Position numbers and translations under genes: made by a program. Under the pieces are notes generated by a model. That model had not been told where the DNA came from. It saw nothing but the letters and a program-made list of their open reading frames with translations, and did no database searches. DNA of 64,000 nt from Proteromonas lacertae (Eukaryota; Sar; Bigyra; Opalinata; Proteromonadidae). The stretch lies in assembly GCA_002245135.1 (NCBI GenBank), contig NGBS01000296.1, forward strand, positions 217,510-281,509, given 5' to 3'. Every line of letters begins with the position of its first letter. Position 1 is the first letter of the stretch. This document shows, in pieces, positions 36,123-49,545 of this stretch.

Positions 36123-39100
36123 TATATATATATATACTAGGATGAATATAATAATTACATCCATTTACTGTATTAAAACATTTCAATGCAATATTACATT
36201 TCGTACCAACAATATATAGAGTATTATACAATCTTTTATTATTCATCAAAGTTAAGTTTGGATATATTACTTGCATTTCATCATCATTATTTACAAGAAG
36301 TTTCAGAGTTTCATAATCTTCTTTAGAGGTTATACATTCTCTAATATCATCATAATAACAATTCCCATCTACCATTAGTTTTATATAAAGACAGTGAAGA
36401 TCATAAACTAATTTTATATCAAATTCATCTCTTAAGTATTTGATGTTATAATCAAAAAAAGGTAATAAACAAGTTGGCCAACTAGAAGCAAAGAAACTTT
36501 TAGAATTTTCTTTGTACTTTCTAATAATATAATTCATTACTGTGACATAACCATCATTACCATTTTCTGATTCATCAATTTTATATTGTAATTTCAATTT
36601 CACATAAAATAACAATACAATTATCACACATTTCAAAGGCATTAATATAGATATTGGTTGTTCACCTTCTGTATCAAATACAGACTTCAAAGTAGCGACA
36701 TCTTCATCTATTTAATACATAATAAATAAACTATAAATACCTTCAATTTCAAATGAATATTCATCCATTTTATAATACTTCTTTAATAACATATCCATTG
36801 TTTCATTATCATAATATTTCATTTTCAATTCTTGAACATTCTTCTTCTTGGATCTTCCTCCAACAGATTTTCTTTTATTTGACATTTTTTCTTCTTTTAC
36901 TACATCCTCTTCTTCATCATCATCATAATCCTCTTTTTCATTTCTTTTATTATTTGCTTTTACTGATTCTGCTTCACTATTTTCCACACTTTTTTCAGTC
37001 AACACCCCCTTTTCAATTTCAGAATAATAATCACTTGTTTCATTTCCATCTGTTGTATATTGACTTATTATTTCACTATCTTTATCCTTATTTTTACCAA
37101 TCTTATTATTATTTTGTTTTCTTTTAGTTTCTCTTTCAGATATTTCTTCATCTTCTTCATATTTCACCATCATCTCCTTCATCGTATTCTGATGAACTAA
37201 ATGATGATGGAATATCAGATAGTGAGATATCAGTTAGATATTTTCTCTTCTTATATCTATTCTGCTTTACTTCTTGTTGTGGTTTTACTGGTTTTTGATT
37301 TTTGGGGATTTGCTTTTGTTTTTCTGCTTGTTTTTGTTTTTGTTTTTGTTGTTGTTGTTGTTGCTTTAATGTATTTCTACTTCTTAATGGAAATTCAGCA
37401 TTATCTTTCGATTGTGAATTTATAGTATATTCCGAATCATTTAATTCGTTAATCGATGGAGTTGTAGTAGAAGCAGTAGTAATAGATGATGAAGATGCTG
37501 AAGTGATATGTCTATTACTCAGATTAGACGAAGATTTCTGTGATGGAGGTAAATGCAATGATGCTGAAGATGATTTATATAATGAAGTTGTAATTGGAGT
37601 TAATGAAGAATTAGGCGATTGAATATGATTGGTTATTGGTGTGATACTATCATAAGATTTGTTAATATTTGGTTCATCTGATGTAATTCTATGTAAAGTT
37701 GGAGATGGTGAGGATAATATGGATGAAGTAGAATTATTGAAGTTAATAAATCGATTATTCAAATTCATTTGATTTTGTAATTTCTCATAATCAGAAATAT
37801 TATTTTCACTATCATGCTGTTGTAATGATGATGATGATAATAATAATGATGGATTTGATGTTGCTTTTGAATTACCATTCTTCTGTGCTTGTTTTTGCTT
37901 TTGTGTTGATTTTCTTGTTTGATATCTGGTATGATATACTTTACTTCTATCTTTGAATATTGAATTTGTATTTTCTTCTACTTCATTAAAGTTATCTACT
38001 AATGATTTAGAGATAGTTTCTGGAGTATCTACAGGTAATCTTTCTTTATCTTCAAGCTGAGCTCGATATACTGCAAGATTGAAATCTTCACCATCAGTTA
38101 AATCTGATTCAGATGTAGTAGCTGATGAATATAATGTATGTAAATGTGATGATAATGTTGAAGGATTAAATACTTGTTGTTGTTGTTGTTGTTGTTGTTT
38201 CTGTTCTCCTTGTTGTGATGAAGGTTGTTGTTTTTGATTCATTATCTGCTCTATTTGTTGTCTTAAATAATAATAATTATTCGATTTTCTTCCTCTTTTT
38301 TTAGGTTGTTGAGATATTAATAAATCTGCAGCTGCTTGGGGATTCTCTTTTATTAATCTTTCTATTGTAGATCGATTCATACTTCCTTTTCTTCTACCTC
38401 TTTTATGAGGATCTGGATCATTCACTGTGTTTGTATAATTATTAGTGTGAGATGATGATATTCTACCTGGCTCAAATACATTATTCACTACTTCATTATT
38501 GGATTTTCGTTCTTCTTCCTGATTTCGTTGCTGTTGTTGTTCTGAAAATATAGAAGTAGGTGGTGGTTCTCTTGACTTTTGTTTTTGATGTTGTGGTGAT
38601 GATATAATTGGAGATGATGGATAAGATGTTGTTTCTGCATTAAGATCCTGTAAAATATCTGTATATCTTCTTTGAATGTTTCGTTTTATACTTTCATAAT
38701 AAGTGTCTTCAAAATTGTCAATGATTTTTACATACTCTACTTTTATATAATCTATTACTTCCCATTTTATATTACATACCATTTCTTTTACTAATAATTT
38801 ATATTCTTCTGCTTCTATTTATAATAAATAAATAAATAATATATATACTACTTAGGATTCTTTTTTACACTATCATAATATAGTTTAAATAAAAATTCTA
38901 ATAAAAACTCCTCATTTGGAACTTCTAAATCTGGCATATCCAACATATAATTCAATAATTCTAAAGAATCGCATTTACCTTCATTTAAATTACATATATT
39001 ATTGGATTGAATATATTCATTAATATAATCTTTAAAGCCTTGCACTAACGGTGACGGATTTAGTTTTGGTAGAAATAAACACATTTCATTTAACAAACTA

Positions 39101-39577
39101 TCATCAATATTAGAAATGAAAAATTGTTTGCAATTGTCAAACAGTTGTTCTTCCTCGAAATAAAGTGATGTAATAATTGTGTCTACTAAATTTTCTTTTG
39201 TTATTATAGGATTTTGAAGTCCATAGTATATTAATAGATTGTGAAAACCTTGAAGTGTAATACAAGGATCAAGAACTACAGGATCTCCAGAATCACCACT
39301 TTTTTGGATTAAATGCTTTAATGTGTTATTGTTATACGATAGTATGGATTTTACTCCATAAACTATCTCATCTTCAACTTGAAATTTAACATCACCCATA
39401 CCATTATTTACAATTTCCATTATTAATCTATATATAATGCATAGAATTATACCCTTCTGGAGGCACTTGTTTTTTAGTAACAGGAGCTAAGAAACTAGAA
39501 TCTAAGTTGTTTGGACTAATTTTTCGCTTATTAGTAGGAGAAGCACATATTCTTCGATTTGGGATGTTATTAGACAT
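35404..39577 (-). CDS. BTB/BACK protein with AT-hooks and C-terminal beta-sandwich
   Basis: Start ATG 39577 (MSNNIPNRRICASPTNKRK), 25 nt intron, then BTB (GDVKFQVEDEIVYGVKSIL.. ITLQGFHNLLIYYG) and BACK-like helices. A long linker is rich in Gln, Ser and Thr with two AT-hook-like motifs (HKRGRRKGS, KKRGRKSN), so nuclear DNA association is plausible. At 37157 the frame ends (TGA) inside an acidic run and continues +1 as EEDEEISERETKRKQ with nuclear-type KR-rich stretches (NKRKSVGGRSKKKN). The C-terminal half (35404-36690) holds helical sections and a beta-rich end (YILTLKNNNCNHFILGI..). The second half could be a separate overlapping gene from ATG 37182, but a 26 bp same-strand overlap would be odd. 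Confidence 0.55.
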
Positions 39578-40122
39578 CTGTAGCTATTCAATCCAACTTA
39601 TTATTGAATTTTAAATCTGCTTGACTCGATGTTTGGAGGGTTTTTGAGTTTGTTTGTATTTATGTTGATAGATAGATGTATTATAATGGCAAAAACATGA
39701 TAAGATAGCATAGTTACCAAATGTACTTAATGTGATATGAAAATTAGCATTATTATAAGTATTAGTGAAATTTTCTGTATTTATAAAGTTTTGATGTTAA
39801 TATATATAGAAATTGATCTGAACACAAATGAATAAAGATAGTTCATATACTAGATAAGATTGAAAGTGAGTCATTAGAGATATAGTGATTAGTAGTATTT
39901 ATGATAATAAACTTATCACTGTATAAATGAATTTCTCGTGTATAACAGTAATTAACAATTATGAAACATTGACAAAAGAATGATCCGAAATGTGACTATA
40001 CTAAAATTGCTGGATAGATATACTTAGCAATTACCTCCTTATGAGTTGAAATTTATCCAATCAACAAATATGAGTTAAAGAATCCATACTGTAAAAATAG
40101 GCTAACTTTTTTGCATAGTAAA
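39578..40122. other. intergenic region, no gene seen
   Basis: The longest head-to-head spacer here, between the BTB and coiled-coil genes. AT-rich; no RNA gene, repeat or conserved ORF recognised. Confidence 0.5.
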
Positions 40123-42036
40123 ATGGGAGGAAGTACAAGCAGTATAATCATTATTTGTGATACATTTAGAATTATCTGTATTTCATAAACAGCAAAAAAA
40201 TAATATAAAGCGTATACACCACTTTTTATTGTGTAATAGAATCTGTGTATAGCATTTATACAAGCTCTTATGATGCTAATAATGGTATGAAATACTTGTC
40301 ATGTATAATGATAATAGAAAATAATAAAGCTGACTTTGTGTTAGATTTGCAAGAATTTTCTCAATTTTGTAGTGGAAGTATTATTCATGTTATATTTATA
40401 ATGCATAGATCATACATTAAGAGAGAAGATAGAAGAAGTTCATGAAAGAGATCAATTGAAAGCTAATTATCCTAATTCAAGTATAATTTCTATTCTATAA
40501 TAATAACCAATCCACTGAATGAAAGTAAAAAACTACATTAGTGAATATATGAATATGAAAGATGATATAGACGAAATAAAAGCAAAATTTCCTAATTCAA
40601 GTATTAAAAGTATATTATGCTGTATAGACAATCCAATAGAAGATTTATTGAATGAATTGAGAAGAAAAGATGAAGAATTGGAAAGAGCTAATGAAACAAT
40701 AAGACAAAAAGATGAAGAATTAGAAACAACTAATAAAAGAATTGAAGAGATTAAGAAATCATTATAGAAATTATTACCAGAATTAGGTATATTTCATTTT
40801 GTATTTTATATAATAGAAGATACAACTGATGATGCAATGAAATACATTGAAAAGATAAATGAAGAAATGGAAAGTCTGAAAGAAGAGAATGAAAAAATGA
40901 AAAGAGAGTTAACCACATTCCAACAAGAAAATGAACATATTAATAATTTCACTGAGAGAGTTACTTGCCATCTTTCAGATTCAAGTATAATTCTATTACA
41001 AATAATATAAATAGAAGATCCATTAATAGATATAATGAAATATGTAAGAAAATTTGGAAAATGCAGTTGATGAAAAAGAAATAGAATTGGAAAAATTAGA
41101 ACAGATATAAGAAAAAGAATGAAGAATGAATATAGTTATGAAAATATTGTGATGATGAATAAAGAAATTGAAGAGAAAGATAAAAGTATAGATGATATGA
41201 TTATGAAAGAAAAGAATATGTGTATGAATAGTATGATAATAATAAACAATGGAATTAATGAAAAGAAATACTTTAATAAGAATCTGTTAAGAAATTTAAA
41301 ATTGAAATTATACTCAATCTTTTTTAAATATGAAGAAAATACTGTTGTTATAAACACCAACATAGTAAATCATAGCATTTGTGGAATAGATTCAGATAAA
41401 GGACTTTTGAGTAAAAGAAAAGCTAATGGTGGAATTGAAGGAATTTCAAATATAGAGATATATCTAAATAATAATTATTATTACAAAATTATAACTAGTA
41501 GTTATGATATATCAAATGAAAGTTTAAAAGATATGCATTTAAAAGAGAATATTATTTATGTTGATGAATTATTAGCAGTATATTATAATCAACTAGATAA
41601 TCTAAGATACTCTAACAAAGTATATATCTTTGGTTTATACAGTGATATATGTAAGATATTGATAATAGAAAAAGAAGGAGATAATGTAAAATATGGATTT
41701 GATATAAGTGAAGAATATAATGAAAAAGAATTGATAGAAAAAATAAAAGAAGAATATGAAATAAAAAAGAAATATAAAAATTTAGAGAGATTAATAGAAC
41801 ATATAAATAATGAAATAGGATTAGATGATTATAAAATAACTAAAGGTTATTTATATACAATAATTGACAGAATTAAAAAGAGTTATAAAAGTGAAAAGAG
41901 AATAATATTCTTTACAAAAGAATCACTTATAAAAGATAAAATAGGTGATATATTTTGTGATTGTGACATTTGTTCAGAAAATTTGTCAATAGGAGCAATG
42001 TTGTATGGAGAAGATTTATTCAGAATAATTTTATAA
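40123..42036 (+). CDS. N-myristoylated coiled-coil protein with Hsp70-like C-terminal part, frame-disrupted
   Basis: Start ATG 40123 gives MGGSTSKLS, a good N-myristoylation signal, revealed by removing a 28 nt intron. Short exons follow (SVYSIYTSSYDANNGMKYL; HTLREKIEEVHERDQLKANY), then repeated units of the type PNS|NPIEDLLNEL, each interrupted by a phase-1 intron after Ser, and Glu/Lys-rich coiled coil. The last 300 residues (41119-42036) include strands such as NKVYIFGLYSDICKILIIE and end ENLSIGAMLYGEDLF, faintly like an Hsp70 ATPase C-lobe. Problems: an in-frame TAG at 40765 and a +1 break near 41055 with further stops to 41127. It may be a decaying gene or two genes. Confidence 0.4.
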
Positions 42037-42109
42037 ACAGTATATTCAATATATTATTTTTGAATTAAATATCAAAAGAAATCATAAAAACAAATCAATA
42101 TTTATATAT

Positions 42110-42732
42110 TTAATGATTTAATGATTCTTCTAATTCTCTTTCTAAATCATCTAAATCTAACGCATTACCACCATTAATAGCTGTAGTAGTAGTAGTTGTT
42201 GTTGTTGTGGTTGTTCCAATATTCTCTAAATCATTCATCATCTCATCTAAATTAAACGAAATACTATTATCTACTATTGTTATATCTTGTTTACTACTAT
42301 TATTAGCATTTTCTGCTTTTCTTTGTATACTTGAATCTTGCTCAAATGTTAAATTATGATCATCAAATGTTGAATCTTCATTGATTATTTCAGATACTTC
42401 TTCATGGGAAGATATATTATTATTATTATTATTAAGTGTAAATGATTCTGGTAACTGTGAGATAGAATTATCTAATAATATTTTACTTGGAGTTTTTTCA
42501 TTATTATTATTTTCTTCTTCTTCTTCTTTATCTCCTTCAGTAATATGATAATTTGGTTTAATTGATGAGCTATTATCATCATTATGATTGTCAATGGTAT
42601 TTACTAATGGATTTGACACTTCAGGTATTGATGATATTGATTCTTCATTAATAGTAGATGGAACTTCTGGAATATTCTTTGGTTTTGTTTCTTTCTTATT
42701 CTTATCAATATCATATTCGTCAATTTCTTCAG

Positions 42733-42766
<34 letters not shown>

Positions 42767-44659
42767 ATTTATTGGTTCTGGTGGTGGTGTTTGTTGAATT
42801 GGTTCATTATTATTATTTCCTTTATCTGATGATGATGATGATGGTTTGATTGTACTTTGAATATCATTCATAACAGAAGTGAATAAATCATCAATATTCT
42901 CATCACTTGTATTCTATAACATAATAATAATAATAATAATAATAATATATATATATATATATATACTCCATCTGCTGTATTTTTAGATATTTGTGATGAT
43001 GTATCATTAATTGAACTCTTCGATTCTGATTTCTGCAATCCCAATTCCTTTTCTAAGGATGCTAATTCTTCCAAATACTATACAAATAATATAACTAAAC
43101 ATATATATATATATATATACATTTCTTTTAGCTGGAGTAGTTGATTGTATAACAGGTGATTCTACAGGATTATCATATTCAATTGTATTCTCAGTTATTC
43201 CAAAGGCACTATTAATTAGATTCTGTTTAGTAGCTCTTTTACCATCAACAGCTGTTCTTTTGGATTTCCTTTCATTCACTTCATCCCAAAATGATTTATT
43301 CGATCCAATTACTGATTCATAGACGTCTGTAGCTTCTTTTAACTCCTGCTTTTCTCTAAATAATAATAATAATAATATATATAAATACTCTTGAATCACC
43401 ATTTTATCATCAAATACTAAATCAACACAAAAATCAGATGGAAATCTATATTAAATTTAATATTTATACTTTGTAAATTTATCAGTTAAAGGTCCATCTA
43501 GTTCCTGTATTGGAAGTGATAAATGATTATTTTGTATATAACCAGTGTGGAAACCACATCGCCATAAGGATATCCATTTATTAGTCTCATCTTTCTGTCG
43601 ACATCTTATCAATATATTACCCTATATAAAATAAAATAAAATAAAATAAAATAGTGAAAATACTTGTAAAATAACATCAATATCAAATTTAACTACATTC
43701 TCTTCCACTTCTGGATATTCTGAAGTATATAATATTGAACCGCCTTTTAATATTTGCAATATAGGATTATATTCACGTAAAATCGACAAACTTAGGCTTG
43801 TTCATAATAATTACACGAATTAATCTCAACGGATTACTGGCTGGTCTGATACCGTCTAATATTTTACCGAAATATTGTACATATCTTCGTTGAGATGGTA
43901 TTAACAAATTCATTCTATTTCCACCTCTCTTTTCACACACATAATCTAATGCAAAATCAGGTGTAGGAAAGAATCCACTCCAGGCTAAGAAACATGATGC
44001 TGTTGTAATTGTTCTGCCTTTACCATTCTATATAAAAAAAAAAAACAATAAAAAATATTGAATTATACAATGCAATGTATTACTACAACGTTATTACTGT
44101 CTGATAATAACCAGTTTTCTATAGTCCATGAGATTTTAAATAGCATTCCTAATGGTGGTGCTGGATATCCTGGAGAAAAGAATTCTACAATCTATTTATT
44201 CTCATTTAATGGTAAAAATACGCTGTTATCAAATAATGATCCATCATAATGACGGTCAGATAGATTTACTATTAAAAAATGACCTGGGTGATGATCATGT
44301 AGATATTTAGAGATAAGTAAATGTCTATCTCTTCCCAAAGTTGACATAACTGATGGTTCATCAGAAAATGGATATGACATGACTATAATTAATTATATGA
44401 AATATATACTGATTATTTTTGGTGTTATATAAACCATATCAGGAATTTCACCTGTTTTGACTGTGTTCAAACTCTTTTCAGCTTGTTCGCGCAATTTATT
44501 TAATTCTTCTGCTGTTTTGCTTGTAGCTTCTCTTACATTTTCTTTAAATCTGTTATAGCCTTCGCTTTGTAAGAATCCATTAACTCCCTAAATATCATAT
44601 TACTGATTAATGAATACTGACGAAATAGCTTCACCAACATGATTAAAGAAACCAAACAT
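42110..44659 (-). CDS. PTEN/tensin/auxilin-like phosphatase with C2 domain
   Basis: Start MFGFFNHVGEAISS, 30 nt intron, helical lead, then the phosphatase-like domain: MVYITPKIIIMSYPFS, LIVNLSDRHYD, VEFFSPGYPAPPLGMLF, P-loop VVVIHCINGKGRT with catalytic Cys and Arg of CX5R present, and IPSQRRYVQYF. The C2 part follows: GNILIRCRQ, WRCGFHTGYIQ, LPIQELDG. Linking them, KPKFVDFT stops at TGA 43773-43775 and continues +1 as EYNPILQILKGGSILYTSEY, collinear with tensin. After the C2 come a coiled segment, Asn/Thr-rich low complexity and an acidic end (LDLDDLERELEESLNH). The intact Cys, absent in tensin and auxilin, suggests real lipid/protein phosphatase activity (inference). Confidence 0.75.
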
Positions 44660-44738
44660 ATCTCAAAAAGAAGTTTTGAAAATAATACCAAGATTTGATC
44701 AAATCGCAATTCAACATTTTTTTTGACTAGATTTTTTA

Positions 44739-47700
44739 ATGGGTTGCTCTAATAGTGTATAAGGATAAATAAATATATTCGATATAGAAGAGTGTTGAGA
44801 CTGTTGAGACGCAAGAAGAGAATAGTATAAAGCATAGTTACATCTTTCTAGAAGTGATAGAACCAACTCCTTTAGATCCAGTAGAAAGTATTTTTATTCA
44901 ACTGCAGAGTAATGACACAATGAAATTACTAGAAGCTTGTACAACTATCAAAAGAGACTTAGATGCTAGGTCGTGTATATGGAAATGCATCTATTTATTT
45001 TCTAGCCACAGGATTGCAATTATCCCACTCTGAGAAAGTCATATCTCAATTATTCAGACTTTTAAACTCAGAGAAAGATGATATCTGCATCAGGATATGT
45101 GACATTTTACTCATAGAATCTAGGATCAGTTTTGATTCAGTAAAAACTGCATATGATAATTGTCATCCAATCGAGACACTCTATAAATGTATTAACTCTT
45201 CCAACACTGAAGTGAGAGAAAAAGCACAGGATTTGAAGAGTAGATTAGATCCAACATCAGTTTCGCCTAGTATATATAATATTAATCCAATTAATTTCTA
45301 ATTTTGTAGCTCCTTCAGAAACACCATCAAGTACTCTAACGCCTACAATACGTGATGCACCTACCACAGTTGAAGATGTAAAAATCACACTCACTGAAGG
45401 AGAAAAAGAGAAGAATGAAGTTAATTCACCTTCAGCTCCAATTGGTGATTTAATAAAAAGGTTAAAACCACGAAACCAGACAGAAGTAGAAAGAAACTCT
45501 ATAATAACAGATATATCAATAAATATAAAGAGTGATAGTATAAATATTATTATAATAAATAAATAGAAACACAAATGAAGTTATTACAGAATAAATCCAT
45601 GATAGAAACACTGTTAGATTGTATAGTATCAACATCTGTCAAATACAACGATATACTCATCATAATATGTAACTTAATATACCAAATAATAGAAGAATCA
45701 GATGACTTACAGAATTACTTCATTACTCATAATGGATTTAAAATCTTGTTACCTTTACTCAATATAGGAAATAACAGTATAAAAGTACAATTAACAATTA
45801 ATATATGTAATATAATCAATATATTATGTGAAAATAAAGATGATAATTTTATTGATTTCTCTCAAAATAAAGGAATTATTTTACTCTGTCAATCTCTTAC
45901 TGATAATAATAATAATAATAATGATCAAGAGAATAATATAAATGAAATGAAGAAAGCAATTATCTATACTTTATCAGTTTTACCATTTAATGAAGATAAT
46001 GAAGGTGATATATTGAAGACTAAATGCATTGAAGTCTTAATAGAGTACTTATCATTAGAGAATATTGATTTGACATTATTATCATTAAATGCATTATATA
46101 CACTATCAATAACAGAAGAAATAAGAGAATATATGGCTAATAAATACTCCTTAGTGGAGACTTTAATCAATTTGTTATTAGTGAAGTTAAAACATTTTGA
46201 TCTACAAACTGCAGGTATTAAACTATTGATTGATATTGTTGGTAATGGTGAATCATGTGAAAAATTAGATGAAGAAAGTGTGATGAAAATTATTAATAAT
46301 GGATTGAGTTATATTGAGAATAAAGTGTTGGTATGCTATTCGTTGGAATTGTTATTGAGTTTATTGGATAATGAATTTAATTTTCCATCTAATTCTCCTA
46401 TTTATAGCCAATTATTGAAGTTATTAAAACTAAGTGATGAAAGAAATAATACTAGTGAAAATAGTAATAATAATGATGATAATAGCAATAGTAATGATAT
46501 AAGTTATATAATAAGCTTGTCATGTCAAGCTTTATGTTTTATATTTGAAAGTGTCGAAGGATTAGAAGTACCAGCAGTTGAGTATAATAAATATATAAAA
46601 GAATGTATTGATAATTCAAAATGTTATAATTTAAACGTTGAACAAATAGCTAAACTACGTTATATATTATCATTAATAAGTATGTTAATATTATTGTTAT
46701 TGATAATTATATATGAATAGATTTATCTGAAAGTGAAAGGAAAAAGATTGACAAAATAATCGATAATTTAGACAATAATAAAGATATAGAAATATCACTA
46801 AAATCATATCAAGAAATGATATCTGAAGATAAACCCAATAAAACTGAAGTTATTGATTATTCATCCGAAAGAATCGTTTTTCCAATTGTACAAATACTAC
46901 CAAACCATAAAAATAGTGTAAAAATGGCCAATTTGGTTTGTAAAATATTAACTGTTTTATGTAAGAATTCAATCTGTTTTGTTAATTCATTATCAAAGAC
47001 TCATATTATATCTGATTTATTACCATTTTTACAGTTGGAAATAAGTAAAATTCATTCAATATTGAGGTTATTATTAGTTATGGATGTTACAAAGCGTATA
47101 TATATATATATATATTGTAATGTTTAGATTTAATAACGAATGGTATAGATAGTGAAGAAGTACTTAAACCGTTATTGAAATGTTTTGAATCTACTGAAGA
47201 AGATATGATCATAATTGCCTGTAAGACAATATCATTGTTATGTGATAATTCAAGTATATATATATATATATATATATATTATATTAATTTAGATGAGAAT
47301 CAATATTGTTTTAGAAATATAGGAGGAGTTGATATAGTAATAAAATTACTAAAGAAAATGAAAACTGAAAAAGTGAAAATAGAGTTGTACAAATTATTGG
47401 AAGTAATAGTGAATTACAGTGAAAATGAAGTATATATTGGTACAAAAGGAGTAATAGAAATATTACTGAAAGATATGAAACAAAAAGAAGTTCCAATTAC
47501 ATATATGTTGGTATTAGTTAATGCTTTATCATTATTCTGCGATTGTCGTATAATTAATATTCTATTAATTTGAATAGCTGAAAATCGTGATATATTACGA
47601 AACAAAAAAGGATTAGATATTGTCAATAATTTACACTCATTAAATAATCAAGATATTAATCTAATAGTTGATGAAATTAACAGAAGAATGGCAACAGATG

Positions 47701-49231
47701 ATAAAGAAGAATTAGGAAGAGATTATGAACTATCTGATCTTGAAGATAATGATGATTACAGTGATGATGAATTTAACTTGAAGGAAGATAAATTTGAAAA
47801 GAAAGTCAATGAAATGAATAGAGTAAAAGTTCCACAAGAAAAAGTGAATATTTTGAATGAATTAACTAAAATGATCAATAAAAATGGTATATATATTATA
47901 GCTATTATTTTATATTTTGTATAGATGCAAATAGAGAGATAATCCAATCATCTTATTTCTCTTCAATAACTAAATATTTGGATAGTAAAAGTAATGATGT
48001 TCAGTTTGCAGCATTAAAATTAACAAATGAATTACTCAATTATTCAACAGAAAAGTCAATTGTATTTGATAAGAGAGCATTAAGCAGACTAATTACTTTA
48101 TTAAATTCGAAACGAATTGAAGTAATTACATTGGTATTGCATATATTAGTTATTACAACAAAACATAATTGTATATTGAATTATTTAATATTTATGCTTT
48201 TTATAGACAGATCATTAATGAAATTATATGAAGGTAATGGATATGATATATTATATAAACTGTTATTAACTGATAAAATATCAATTGATAATGTTTCAAA
48301 TATATTCATATTGTTAATAAGATTATATAATCACAATCGTATATATTATTATTATTATTAATTAAATAGATTGCATATATAAATCAGATTTATCAATTGA
48401 AATTTTCACAAAATTGATAGAATATTCGAAATGTCCAAATCCATTAGCTCAAGTTTATGCTTGTTATATAATAGCTAATATATGTCGAGATGAAACAAAT
48501 AGTATATATTATTATTATTATTATTAACATGTAGAAAACCTTGTTTCTGTTTTTATCAAAGAGAGAATAATAGACATTTATATCAGTCTACTTGAAATTC
48601 AAAGTAATTATATTCAATCATTAATATATCAATCTATTATCTTGATATTGTCAAATCGTATAATAATAATTATTATTGTTATTGTTATCAATAGAATCAA
48701 TAACAAAGCAGCTGTTAACAACAAATATAATAAAAATTATAATAAAACAATACAAATCAGAGAATGATCCTAAAGATATTGAATATATGGTTTGTTATAT
48801 ATTACATGTACTATCGAAGAATAATAGTATATATATATATTAATATATTAATGATAGAAGAAATAGAGAATATAATATTAGATCAAATAAATGTCAAATC
48901 ACTCAGTAAATTGTTAGTGATGAATAAATCAATATATATTGGAAGTATATGTTCATTGTTATTATTCCATTATAATTCCAATAACAATTCAAAATCTTAT
49001 TTAGAGAATAATGAAGAAGTTATGAAAACATTAATCAATATATTAATGTCATCGAAATATGAAGAGATAATAAAATCAACATCTCTATTGATGAATACAT
49101 TATCACTTAAATTTTTACCAGAATTGAAAAAGAATAAATCATTGATCGATAGGATAAAACATTTAGAAAATAATGTGTCAACTCAAACAAAAATGACACT
49201 CAAAGATTTAATTAATAGAATTATATTATAA
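44739..49231 (+). CDS. N-myristoylated armadillo-repeat protein
   Basis: Start ATG 44739 encodes MGCSNS, a dual acylation-type N-terminus (Gly2, Cys3), spliced by a 29 nt intron to KSVETVETQEEN. After a short charged lead and a Ser/Thr-Pro linker (ETPSSTLTPTIRDAPTT), about 1,000 residues of armadillo repeats follow, for example NENQYCFRNIGGVDIVIKLL, ENRDILRNKKGLDIVNNL and NREIIQSSYF. In the second half nearly every repeat is its own exon, with 30-40 nt phase-1 introns at the start of the repeat. About 1,300 residues in all, no frame break over 4.5 kb. The acyl anchor plus ARM solenoid recalls yeast Vac8, a membrane scaffold, but orthology is not claimed. Confidence 0.75.
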
Positions 49232-49545
49232 CTCTATTTTTCAAATTTAATTGTTGATTATTATGGAATTGTTAATGTCTATTATAGTCATTAACGCATA
49301 ATATTCTATTTTGAAATTGTTTTCAAGCTTTTCAATCAAGCTTTTTCATTTCAAATTTAAAATGTTAATGAGAAGAGAAAAATATACACTCGAAATATCA
49401 ATTTTGATGAATAGAATTACAGATTTATTCTGTTGTGGAGAGACTGTAGTAAGATAATATAAACTAAGTAATTATAATCAAAACATAATATGTTAACAAT
49501 TGTATATATTTAATATTATAATAGGCAAGATATATTTGCGATTAA
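49232..49545. other. intergenic region, convergent gene ends
   Basis: AT-rich spacer between the 3' ends of the armadillo gene and the first Cys-rich gene. Nothing recognised. Confidence 0.5.

Noticed and set aside
36753-37127. Long ORFs rich in Phe/Leu/His or Ile/Tyr on the opposite strand of coding regions
   Set aside because: Shadows of AT-rich, Asn/Lys/Glu-coding genes; no motif or splice structure of their own.
44190-44250. In-frame TAG inside the phosphatase domain of the PTEN/tensin-like gene
   Set aside because: A 30 nt GTATTTTTACC..AAATAG intron in phase 0 removes it and gives FDNSIVEFFSPGYPAPPL, collinear with the family.
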